A stretch of DNA of 64,000 nt. Source: SAR324 cluster bacterium (GTDB lineage Bacteria > SAR324 > NAC60-12). Positions within the stretch are counted from its first letter, which is position 1; every line of letters starts with the position of its first letter. The DNA is taken from assembly GCA_022448485.1 (NCBI GenBank), contig JAKUUI010000005.1, forward strand, positions 1 to 64,000. Direction: 5' to 3'. The translations under genes were made by a program, and so were the position numbers. This document shows positions 55,775 to 64,000 of the stretch, piece after piece. Under the pieces are notes generated by a model. The model was not told the origin of the DNA, made no database searches, and worked only from the letters and a program-made list of their open reading frames with translations.

Positions 55775-56665
55775 ATGCGAATCGGCATTGACATGGGAGG
55801 CACAAAAATAGAGGGAATCGCGCTTGCTGATAATGGGGAAGAGCTGATTCGTAGAAGAATTGACACACCTCGGCATGACTACGATGGTACAGTTAACGCG
55901 ATTGCCGGAATTGTTCACAGTCTTGAATCGGAAACTAAACAAAAATGTACCGTTGGTGTCGGCATTCCCGGTGCAATTTCACCGCAAACCAGGCTCGTTA
56001 AAAACGCAAACTCCACCTGGATAATCGGAAAGCATTTTGACCTCGATTTAGGAAATGCACTCGGGCGTGAAGTTCGCCTCGCAAATGATGCAAATTGTCT
56101 CGCTGTTTCTGAAGCAGTAGATGGCTCAGGCGCCGGTTTTAAGCTAGTATTTGCCATTATTCTCGGAACAGGATGTGGTGGCGGAATTGCTATAGATCAG
56201 AAGGTGCATAATGGGTTTCACGCCATTGCAGGCGAGTGGGGGCACATAACTTTGGGTTGGATGTATCCGGAAGAATATCCTGGCATTGAGTGTTATTGCG
56301 GACAGCGGGGGTGCCTGGAAACATATATTTCCGGAACCGGATTTGAAAATGAATACCAACTGCAAACCGGAATCCGCAAACGTGGACGTGAAATTGTTGA
56401 AATACTTGAGCAGGGTGATGATGCTGCAGAGAGAGTAATGGAGATTTATGAAAACCGTCTGGCCCGAGCAATTGCGACAGCTGTAAATTTTTTAGATCCG
56501 GATGTTCTGGTACTCGGCGGCGGGATGTCAAATATATCCCGGATTTATAAAACCGTTCCTGGTTTAGTCCAGAAATGGACTTTTGGGGGAGAATTCACTA
56601 CACCAATCCGGCCTGCAAAACACGGAGATTCCAGCGGAGTTCGTGGCGCAGCATGGCTTTGGTGA
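55775..56665 (+). CDS. ROK-family sugar kinase
   Basis: [53 protein letters not shown]. Confidence 0.93.
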   Translation: MRIGIDMGGTKIEGIALADNGEELIRRRIDTPRHDYDGTVNAIAGIVHSLESETKQKCTVGVGIPGAISPQTRLVKNANSTWIIGKHFDLDLGNALGREVRLANDANCLAVSEAVDGSGAGFKLVFAIILGTGCGGGIAIDQKVHNGFHAIAGEWGHITLGWMYPEEYPGIECYCGQRGCLETYISGTGFENEYQLQTGIRKRGREIVEILEQGDDAAERVMEIYENRLARAIATAVNFLDPDVLVLGGGMSNISRIYKTVPGLVQKWTFGGEFTTPIRPAKHGDSSGVRGAAWLW

Positions 56666-57427
56666 TCAACTATTTCGGGATTTTTCTACTAAATACGCAA
56701 AACCGATCACTTCATAAGTTATCGTCAGCGGCAGAAATAACCAGCCAATAAATGGAATAAAAGTAAGGACTGTCGGTAGCCAACCAATGCGAACCGGCAG
56801 CCAGCGCCAGCTCTTCCGAAGCTCGGCTGCTTCCTCCGGATTTGTTAAACTATCCAAATAAACAATGGTGCTTTCCCGTCCCAGCAGATGGGATTCAAGT
56901 ACAAATACAATTGGCAGACCTATTACGGGAATCAGTCCGACAAAAAGCAGCATTACCGGAAACAAACAAGATTTCAATGATTCTTTCAAAATATACTTAA
57001 TATTAGCCATCCATGCTTTAAAAGAAAAAGTCGGCTCTTCAATTTGCCTGAAATGTTTGATAATCCGTAACACTAAACTTTGGTGCCAGAGGCTGAGTAG
57101 TCCGACGGAAAAACGCAGGGCTACCATAGCAAAGACAGCTGCAACAGTCAGTTGAATGCTCCACAAAACTACTGATCCTACAGCAGCCCAAAAGCCTTCT
57201 CCCACGCCAAAAAGCCAGTTGATAAGCGGACCGAGAAGCTGATAGTAAAACAAGCCGTTCAAGGCAAGTGTTGCTGCAAAAAAGATGAGATAGTTAAATA
57301 GCATCCCTCGAACAGCCATGCCTCGCAGTCCTTCAATTTCGGATAATGCCTGATGTCCGGAACGAAATACTGTGACAGCATTTGTTTTTTGAAGAGTAAC
57401 TTTTTTCCTGGTATTCATGTCGTTCAT
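56666..57427 (-). CDS. EI24/CysZ-like membrane protein
   Basis: Multiple TM segments; GLIPVIGLPIVFVLESHLLGRE; FIPFIGWLFLPLTITY. Confidence 0.7.
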   Translation of the reverse strand: MNDMNTRKKVTLQKTNAVTVFRSGHQALSEIEGLRGMAVRGMLFNYLIFFAATLALNGLFYYQLLGPLINWLFGVGEGFWAAVGSVVLWSIQLTVAAVFAMVALRFSVGLLSLWHQSLVLRIIKHFRQIEEPTFSFKAWMANIKYILKESLKSCLFPVMLLFVGLIPVIGLPIVFVLESHLLGRESTIVYLDSLTNPEEAAELRKSWRWLPVRIGWLPTVLTFIPFIGWLFLPLTITYEVIGFAYLVEKSRNS

Positions 57428-57497
57428 TTGTCCTCATTATTTCAGATGAATCATGTTTACAAGTTTAACTCACTTACACAAATCCAGCCAGCAATTG

Positions 57498-57556
57498 ATT
57501 AAGTATGATTTTTGTGGTTTTTGAATTTGCAGTAAACACCACAAAAAGTACTTAAT
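57498..57556. other. long imperfect inverted repeat (hairpin/operator candidate) in a divergent intergenic region
   Basis: ATTAAGTA-tga-TTTTTGTGGT ... ACCACAAAAA-g-TACTTAAT. Confidence 0.6.
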
Positions 57557-57609
57557 TTGCATGAATTACAGGAATGATTTTTCACTCAATTAACTTGCAT
57601 TAATTTACA

Positions 57610-58188
57610 GTGCCAATCTTACCAAAAATCAGTGTATTTGTTATGTTTTTCCTATTGTCTGGATTTTCCGCTGGAGCAGAAGAACTTTGGCGTTTGCGCT
57701 ATTTTGTTCCAACTGCGGCAGAAAGCCAAATCAAACTTGGCTCAAGCAAAGCCACTGGGAAACTTAATACATCCGGACATAGTGCAAATTTGGTTTTCGC
57801 AAATGGGATCGGTCTGGGTTATAGCACAGTACGCTCAAACGGAAGCCTTGAAGGTGTTTCCTACATCTTCAAGAATAACTGCCTAGATTTGTCTTACACA
57901 ATTGGGAACTCGCTCGGTTTTACTTTGGGAGCAGGACTCTTAATCAATGGGCGGGGAGAACTGAGCTTCAATGGAGTAAGTTATGCAACGGAAAACAGTA
58001 CTGGTGAAGCAGTCTTTATGAACTTCGGCATTCCATTTTTTGGCGGAGAATTATTATTGGGTTACCGCCAAAATAACATCAAATATAAGAATTTTCAAAG
58101 CCAGGTTTCTGGACAGTCCGTAACGCTTGCTGATTCTGTAAAATTAATTTCCGGCCAGGTCAACGTCGGTATCGGATTTTTGTTTTGA
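57610..58188 (+). CDS. probable outer-membrane beta-barrel protein
   Basis: Signal peptide; alternating hydrophobic Gly/Asn-rich strands; C-terminal VNVGIGFLF. Confidence 0.6.
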   Translation: MPILPKISVFVMFFLLSGFSAGAEELWRLRYFVPTAAESQIKLGSSKATGKLNTSGHSANLVFANGIGLGYSTVRSNGSLEGVSYIFKNNCLDLSYTIGNSLGFTLGAGLLINGRGELSFNGVSYATENSTGEAVFMNFGIPFFGGELLLGYRQNNIKYKNFQSQVSGQSVTLADSVKLISGQVNVGIGFLF

Positions 58189-58303
58189 AAATATTTGCTA
58201 CTACTTTTTTTCAGCCTCTTTTTACGAAATAACTCACAAGCTAACAAATCCGAAATAGTTGCTGTGTTTGTTTTTTCTAGCTATTTTTAACTTGATACTG
58301 ACA

Positions 58304-58750
58304 ATGCCTGAGATTAAACAGCAATTCATGATCCGTGCTTTGGAACTGGGGGAACATGCACGAACAAAAACCGGAGATAATCCCTGGGTGGGTTGTGTGA
58401 TTGTCAAGGGTGGAAAAGTGCTGGGCGAGGGTTATACACATCCCCCTGGGAAACTACATGCTGAAGCAGATGCAATCCGGAATGCTGAAGCACAGGGATA
58501 CTCTCTCACTGGAGCAACACTTTACTGTACAGTAGAACCTTGTTCTTTCCGTGGCAGAACGCCATCTTGCGCCAAAACAATTGTTGAAAAACAAATTTCA
58601 CACGTTGTGATCTCCATTAGAGATCCACATCCACAAGTTAACGGTGAAGGAATACGCTTGCTTAGGGAAGGTGGTATTACGGTAACAGAGGGAGTAGAAG
58701 AACAGTCGGTTCGTCGCTCTTTACAAGATTGGTTGAGTGGTTGGGAATGA
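58304..58750 (+). CDS. ribD: RibD-type pyrimidine deaminase (deaminase domain only)
   Basis: GDNPWVGCVIVKGGKVLGEGYTHPPGKLHAEADAI; VEPCSFRGRTPSCAKTIVE; no reductase domain. Confidence 0.85.
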   Translation: MPEIKQQFMIRALELGEHARTKTGDNPWVGCVIVKGGKVLGEGYTHPPGKLHAEADAIRNAEAQGYSLTGATLYCTVEPCSFRGRTPSCAKTIVEKQISHVVISIRDPHPQVNGEGIRLLREGGITVTEGVEEQSVRRSLQDWLSGWE

Positions 58751-59187
58751 ACAAAAACCGAGAATATCCGGAGCGTCCCTTTGTAGGAGTGGGAGTTATT
58801 GTTTTACGTAACGAAGAAGTATTGCTAGTGCAGCGCGGTAAATCCCCAAACAAAGGACATTGGAGCATCCCTGGAGGCAAACAACGGCTTGGTGAAACAA
58901 TTTTTCAAGCTGCACGCAGGGAAATCTTTGAGGAAACAGGAGTCAAAGTTGATCAACTTGCTCTGATTGACGTTGTGGATATTATTATTCCTGACGGTGA
59001 AGGAAAAATCCGCTACCATTACACTGTGGTTGATTTTCAAGGCCAATGGCTTTCAGGAGAATGCCGCGCAGGTGATGATGCACATGCTGTTAAGTGGTTC
59101 AAATTAAACGAACTCGGTTCACTTTCATTGTCAGAGAAAGCAAAAGGAATAATTCTCAAAGCGGCCAACAGGTCAGACTTGATTTAA
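58747..59187 (+). CDS. Nudix hydrolase
   Basis: Nudix box GKQRLGETIFQAARREIFEETGVKV; start overlaps the ribD stop (ATGA). Confidence 0.92.
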   Translation: MNKNREYPERPFVGVGVIVLRNEEVLLVQRGKSPNKGHWSIPGGKQRLGETIFQAARREIFEETGVKVDQLALIDVVDIIIPDGEGKIRYHYTVVDFQGQWLSGECRAGDDAHAVKWFKLNELGSLSLSEKAKGIILKAANRSDLI

Positions 59188-59258
59188 ACTATCTGCATAA
59201 ATATCTTGTTCCCAAGGAAGGTTAAACTAGCTGTACCGCGGCACACATGAGAACCTGT

Positions 59259-60176
59259 TTATTCCTTTTTTCGCTTCCTGAATCCTTCTTCTTCCCAGGT
59301 CAGAAAGCGTTTCCCAATCACATCTCCTGTGTCTTGAACAGAGACAAAAGCGTCAGGATCTGTTTCAAACAAATATTCTTTGAGCCGGCCTAATTCCAAA
59401 AGGTTTATTACAGTATAAATAACCCGTTTTTCTCCACTTGCATATCCGCCAGAGGCATGAAAATAAGTAAATCCACGGTCAAGTTTTTGTAAAACATTTT
59501 CTGCAACCTCTTCTGGCTTAGAGGAAATGATGAATACTGATTTCCTCTGAGATAGACCAATCTGCCCCTTTTGCATACTCCAGCTGAAAACGTACATAAA
59601 GACTCCTGTGAAGAGCGCCGTTTCGAACTGATGAAGGTACGCATTGCTGAAAATAACGAAAAAGTTAACTAGATTGAAAACTGTTCCAATGGGAACTGCA
59701 AAGCGTTTTTTCATCACAGTTCCTAAAATATCCAGCCCTCCTACTGATCCACCAAGGCGTAGATAAAACCCTGTAGTAAATCCAGAAAGTGCTCCACCAA
59801 AAATGGCGGCCAACATTGGGTCTTTAACTGAAATTTCAACTCCCTGTGTCAATTCAAGACTTGTAGAATAAAGCCCCATACCAATCAGTGAAGTCATGAT
59901 GAATTTCAGAGAAAATTCACGAAAGCCAATTAAAAAAATTGGGATATTCATCAATGCATAGAGCAAACTGAATGGGAGATAATCCTTAATTGAGTCATAA
60001 AACAACAAGGCCAGACCAGTCAGTCCACTTGCAAAAAAGTTGTGTGGAATAAGAATTCCATTGACCACAACACTGAAGACAAAGCAACCGAAAGCCAGCA
60101 CCAGTAGCATGTACCAATATTTCAATGTGCGCAGAGAAATTATAAATTCTTGAAAATCTTCATGAAGTTGATTCAT
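59259..60176 (-). CDS. YitT family membrane protein
   Basis: TM-rich N-terminus, GGSVGGLDILG, C-terminal DUF2179-like domain. Confidence 0.87.
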   Translation of the reverse strand: MNQLHEDFQEFIISLRTLKYWYMLLVLAFGCFVFSVVVNGILIPHNFFASGLTGLALLFYDSIKDYLPFSLLYALMNIPIFLIGFREFSLKFIMTSLIGMGLYSTSLELTQGVEISVKDPMLAAIFGGALSGFTTGFYLRLGGSVGGLDILGTVMKKRFAVPIGTVFNLVNFFVIFSNAYLHQFETALFTGVFMYVFSWSMQKGQIGLSQRKSVFIISSKPEEVAENVLQKLDRGFTYFHASGGYASGEKRVIYTVINLLELGRLKEYLFETDPDAFVSVQDTGDVIGKRFLTWEEEGFRKRKKE

Positions 60177-60214
60177 TAAAATTCCAGTTGATTTATTAGT
60201 TTTGCAGAAAAAGA

Positions 60215-60257
60215 ACAAAAAAAACGGGATGTCCGCTTGTGCAGCCATCCCGTTTGA
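60215..60257 (-). terminator. rho-independent terminator of the cold-shock gene
   Basis: Perfect 10-bp stem AAACGGGATG/CATCCCGTTT followed (minus strand) by a T-run. Confidence 0.88.
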
Positions 60258-60280
60258 ACCGTATTTATTCTAATAATGAA

Positions 60281-60475
60281 TTATGAAGCAGTTTGAACGC
60301 TTACTGCACAGGGACCCTTTTGCCCCTCTCCAATTTCGAATTCCACGTTTTCTCCTTCTCTGAGATATCCCCCTCGGACCTCAGAATGATGAACGAACAA
60401 GTCTTTACCAGACTCCTGCTCGATGAAGCCATAACCTTTACGTTCGTTAAACCATTTTACTTTGCCTGTTGCCAT
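60281..60475 (-). CDS. CspA-family cold-shock protein
   Basis: [31 protein letters not shown]. Confidence 0.96.
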   Translation of the reverse strand: MATGKVKWFNERKGYGFIEQESGKDLFVHHSEVRGGYLREGENVEFEIGEGQKGPCAVSVQTAS

Positions 60476-60600
60476 TGTGACCTTATATTTTAATTAAAAA
60501 AACTCTCCAAAATGAAGAGGGGAAGCGATAATTATGACAGGTAAAAAAACAAAAGCAAGGAAAAAATATCTTTCTCTACCTTTCTTTTTTCAATATCTTT

Positions 60601-62418
60601 TCATTTTGCTGGTGCTGGGACTAACTCTGTTCCCCGGTACAGTGTTTCAACCAGACCAGCATAAACTCCCCTTTGGCTTAAAAGTCCATCATGTGATCCA
60701 CGTTCCACAATTTTTCCAGCATCCATTACCAGGATCAAATCCGAATTTTGAATTGTGCTCAGTCGATGCGCAATGGCAATCACAGTTTTTTCATGAAAAA
60801 TACGTTCAATAGCTTTCTGAATAAGATTTTCTGTCACAGAATCAACAGAGCTGGTTGCTTCATCCAAGACAATCAGGTCACTTTCCCCTGCTAATGCACG
60901 GGCAAAAACGACCAATCGTCCCTGTCCCTCCGAAAGATTTTTTCCGCCTTCAAGTATCTTGAAATCATATTGTTCGGGCAGGTGCTCAATAAATTCGTGA
61001 GCATAGACGTATTGGGCAGCATCCCGAATTTTTTCCCGAGTAATTTCCGGACGGTTAAGGGCAATATTGAAGCCGATACTTTCCTCAAATAAATAAGATT
61101 CCTGCTGCATCAGAGCAATCATCCGCAGTAAATGACTCCGTGAGATTTCGCTAAGTTCTACACCATTTATTTTGATCGAACCCTGATAATGTGTATAGGT
61201 TCTGGTAAGAAGACGGACGATTGTGGTCTTTCCGGAACCTGTTGAACCAACTATGGCCAGACGATCGCCTTTGCTGACAATAAACGAGACACCCTGCAGA
61301 ACCCAGGGGGCATCTTCTGTGTAACGGAAATGAACATTTTCAAAACGCAATTCTTCAAAATTCTGAAAACGTTTCATCAGTTGCTCAGAAGTATATTTTA
61401 TGGAATTGGCTTCCGTGAAATGGTGTCCTGCAGTGTCTTGATCTTCTGGAATTTCACGAAATAATTTATCAATATTTTCCAGTGATGAAAGTGAGCGCTG
61501 AAAAACAGAAATCTGTTGAGTAAACTCACGAATTGGCACAAAAATACGATTCAGCGTGTTAATGAAGCCAACCAAAACTCCGATTGAGACAATGCTGGCC
61601 AGAATTTGCTGGGAACCATACCACAGCATCAAGGCCAGGGCAATTGAGGTGATGGCTTCAATCACGGAAAAAAGAGCTGCATCATAAAAATTGGAGTGTG
61701 ACTGTGCCTTAAAAAAATGCTTTGTTTTTGTTTCAAATTGCCGTCTAACTTTGTCTTCTGCAGCATACAACTGGATTGTTTTAACCCCATTCAAACATTC
61801 CTGCAAATAACCAGTCGCGTCTGCAAGTGCCTCACGAGTGAGGTTGTAATAATGCCGTAGACGAGTACGTAAAAAGTTGCTGACAAAATAAATTGGAGGC
61901 AAAATCAACAGCACAACTAGCGTCAGCTTCCAACTCAGTGCAACCAGCAAAATGAGCAGTGCAATTGTTTTGAGAAAATCTGTGAAAATGGAAAGTACAC
62001 CAATGGCCAGCGATTCATTGAGCGCTTCCATGTCACTTGTGAGGCGCGTCAAAATCACTCCGATTGGACGCTGGTCAAAAAAAGAGCGGGGCATGGAGAG
62101 GATATGCGCATAAAGATCGCTGCGCATAGCACTAATAGCTAACTGGCCGGTTTTTTGGAGGGAAAATGTATAAATTGAATCTGAAAAATAACCCACAGCA
62201 ACCGTTCCTGCCATGAGGGCCACCATCAGAAACAATCCCTCCAGATCTCCAGGAATTACATGATCATCAATAATTTGAATAATGAACCATGGAAGAAGTA
62301 AAGTTGCCACAATTGAAAAAGGAATTGTTGCCGTTCCCAGAGCCACACTTTTCCAGTGCGGACGCACGTAAACGAGAAACCGCTGAAATAATTCCCAGTC
62401 GTTGACTACTTTATTCAA
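60601..62418 (-). CDS. ABC transporter, fused permease/ATP-binding (multidrug/lipid exporter type)
   Basis: Walker A VGSTGSGKTTIVRLL; LSEGQGRLVVFARALAG; Walker B DLIVLDEATSSVD. Confidence 0.93.
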   Translation of the reverse strand: MNKVVNDWELFQRFLVYVRPHWKSVALGTATIPFSIVATLLLPWFIIQIIDDHVIPGDLEGLFLMVALMAGTVAVGYFSDSIYTFSLQKTGQLAISAMRSDLYAHILSMPRSFFDQRPIGVILTRLTSDMEALNESLAIGVLSIFTDFLKTIALLILLVALSWKLTLVVLLILPPIYFVSNFLRTRLRHYYNLTREALADATGYLQECLNGVKTIQLYAAEDKVRRQFETKTKHFFKAQSHSNFYDAALFSVIEAITSIALALMLWYGSQQILASIVSIGVLVGFINTLNRIFVPIREFTQQISVFQRSLSSLENIDKLFREIPEDQDTAGHHFTEANSIKYTSEQLMKRFQNFEELRFENVHFRYTEDAPWVLQGVSFIVSKGDRLAIVGSTGSGKTTIVRLLTRTYTHYQGSIKINGVELSEISRSHLLRMIALMQQESYLFEESIGFNIALNRPEITREKIRDAAQYVYAHEFIEHLPEQYDFKILEGGKNLSEGQGRLVVFARALAGESDLIVLDEATSSVDSVTENLIQKAIERIFHEKTVIAIAHRLSTIQNSDLILVMDAGKIVERGSHDGLLSQRGVYAGLVETLYRGTELVPAPAK

Positions 62419-62510
62419 TGTTCGATGTTTCAGGATTCAGGTTAAAGGTTCCGGGATCGACGAGTTTCAACCGGTTTTTCCAGTTCAAGGCTTGTCAAGT
62501 TGTATTTGAT

Positions 62511-63782
62511 TTATATTCGCTTCCGGATGGAGGCCAACTGAACACAGGTCACAAAAATCTGCATTGCCAGATCCAAATCTTCCACACTCGGGAATGTGGG
62601 TGACAGTCGGATATTCCTGTCGTTTGGATCTCGAGTGTAGGGAAAGGTTGCACCTGCAGGAGTAAGTTTCACGCCGGCCTCTCCCGCGAGACGGACTATT
62701 TCCTGCGCCAGTCCTGGTAATGCATCAAAAGAAACAAAATATCCACCTTCTGGATTGCACCAGGTCCCCATACCCTTTCCGCCCAATCCGCTTTCAAGAT
62801 GTTTTTGCACCATCGCAAACTTGGGGCGTAAAATTTCAGCATGTTTGCGCATGTGTGCCCGAACGCCTTCTATATTATTTAGAAAGAGAACTTGACGCTG
62901 CTGATTGAGTTTGTTCGGGCCAATACTCATGACAGAAAGGCGTTTGCGGAAATGTTCCAGATTTTTCTCCGATGTACCCAGAAAAGAAATCCCACCCCCT
63001 GCATAAGTTATCTTTGAAGTTGATGCGGTTAAAATTAAATTGTCTTCAGTTCCATATTTTCGGCAATAATCCATCACATTGGCCAGTTGCTGCGGGTTTT
63101 CAAAGAGGTCATGCACTCCGTAGGCATTGTCCCACATCACGCGAAAATTCGAACCGGCAATCTTTCCAAGTGAAGCAATCCTCTCCACCACTTCTTCAGA
63201 ATAAACATTCCCGGTAGGATTCGAATACTTTGGAACACACCACATGCCTTTGATCATGGAATCATTGCGCACCAAATCATCTACAGCGTCCATATCAGGA
63301 CCCTCGTCCAGCATGTCCACATTAACCATCTGCAGCCCCAATTCCTCACAGATGGTAAAGTGCCGATCGTATCCGGGCACAATCGCCAAGAATTTCACGT
63401 CACCTTCCCTGACCCACGCGGTATCCGGCCCCTGTGAACCGTGATAATATGCGTGAAGCATGTAAAGATACATCAGCGTTAAGCTGCTGTGATCTCCGGA
63501 AATCACTTCGGATTTCCGCAGTCCAAGCATTTCGCTGCCGAGTTTCCGCGCAGCAGGAATTCCATCGAGCCCTCCATAATTCCTGAGGTCAGTTCCGCTC
63601 TCAGAAATCATTTTGTCTTTGAGCGAACCTTCCATTTCATCAGCAAGATCCAACTGTGCGGCTCCAGGCTTGCCCCGAGTAAGGTCCAGCTTTAAACCGG
63701 CATCCTGATATTCCTGATAATTTGCTGCAAGTTTTTGTTCCAAAGTTTGCAGTTCTTCTCTGGTTGCATTTTCAAGATTCAT
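62511..63782 (-). CDS. class I PLP aminotransferase (aspartate aminotransferase-like)
   Basis: LDLTRGKPG; PKYSNPTGNVYS; TASTSKITYAGGGISFLG (PLP Lys); RDPNDRNIRLSPTFPS. Confidence 0.9.
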   Translation of the reverse strand: MNLENATREELQTLEQKLAANYQEYQDAGLKLDLTRGKPGAAQLDLADEMEGSLKDKMISESGTDLRNYGGLDGIPAARKLGSEMLGLRKSEVISGDHSSLTLMYLYMLHAYYHGSQGPDTAWVREGDVKFLAIVPGYDRHFTICEELGLQMVNVDMLDEGPDMDAVDDLVRNDSMIKGMWCVPKYSNPTGNVYSEEVVERIASLGKIAGSNFRVMWDNAYGVHDLFENPQQLANVMDYCRKYGTEDNLILTASTSKITYAGGGISFLGTSEKNLEHFRKRLSVMSIGPNKLNQQRQVLFLNNIEGVRAHMRKHAEILRPKFAMVQKHLESGLGGKGMGTWCNPEGGYFVSFDALPGLAQEIVRLAGEAGVKLTPAGATFPYTRDPNDRNIRLSPTFPSVEDLDLAMQIFVTCVQLASIRKRI

Positions 63783-63900
63783 ATTTTTTTTGTGTACAGG
63801 TCTAAGTTCCGGTCTTTATTATCAAATCCAGCCCGCAAAGTGTCAACCTTCAATGTCTCAGCATTCCCCGTTTTATTATTATTCGCAATTCTAAAAATTT

Positions 63901-64000
63901 TTATTTCCATTCAATAATTTTTTTGCACAATGGCCCTCCGTCACCTAGATAATCATGAATGATATTGAAATGGTTTTTTCCTGGAATTAACTGATATTCA
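63901..64000 (-). CDS. partial CDS, C-terminus of a probable alpha/beta hydrolase (runs off the window)
   Basis: Minus-strand frame EYQLIPGKNHFNIIHDYLGDGGPLCKKIIEWK*; NHF near the C-terminus fits a catalytic-His region. Confidence 0.5.
   Translation of the reverse strand, partial: EYQLIPGKNHFNIIHDYLGDGGPLCKKIIEWK

Noticed and set aside
1-64000. CRISPR array, rRNA/tRNA genes, prophage or toxin-antitoxin modules
   Set aside because: No regularly spaced short repeats, no cloverleaf-like sequences noticed, and no integrase, phage structural or recognised toxin genes. A tRNAscan/Infernal run would be needed to exclude small RNAs.

Overview
This is a 64 kb chromosomal window from an AT-rich Gram-negative bacterium. 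Gene content (flagellar rod/L-ring genes, many lipoproteins, a single-chain acetyl-CoA carboxylase) suggests a marine deltaproteobacterium- or SAR324-like lineage; that placement is a guess, not shown. Most of the window is housekeeping: pheT, mtnP, a trpC-like gene, a polyprenyl synthase, a fused acetyl-CoA carboxylase, an M16 protease, cyaY, moaC, bpt, ftsZ, ogt, topA, clpP, recN, glnE, glnA, flgF/flgG/flgA/flgH, tilS, a ROK kinase, a ribD-type deaminase plus Nudix, a cold-shock protein, an ABC exporter and an aminotransferase. I see no CRISPR array, rRNA, tRNA or intact insertion sequence. The items most worth a second look are: (1) a 1527-aa polypeptide that appears to carry all acetyl-CoA carboxylase functions in the order CT(AccA-like)-CT(AccD-like)-BC-BCCP; (2) a roughly 1300-aa orphan with a class-I-adenylate-cyclase-like nucleotidyltransferase motif sitting where flgI might be expected after flgH; (3) a 751-aa metallo-beta-lactamase-fold protein with apparent cyclic-nucleotide-binding-like C-terminal domains; (4) an 18-aa tandem repeat (SKWYEDxYDNxxERSEA) inside a lipoprotein; (5) three broken genes reconstructed by hand (dgkA, a CbbY-like HAD phosphatase, a TerB-like gene with two compensating homopolymer frameshifts); (6) an FtsZ ending at the core domain; (7) a TrpC-like protein lacking a catalytic Glu; (8) two copies of an intergenic REP/MITE-like element and a duplicated promoter-like segment flanking an SBBP lipoprotein gene.
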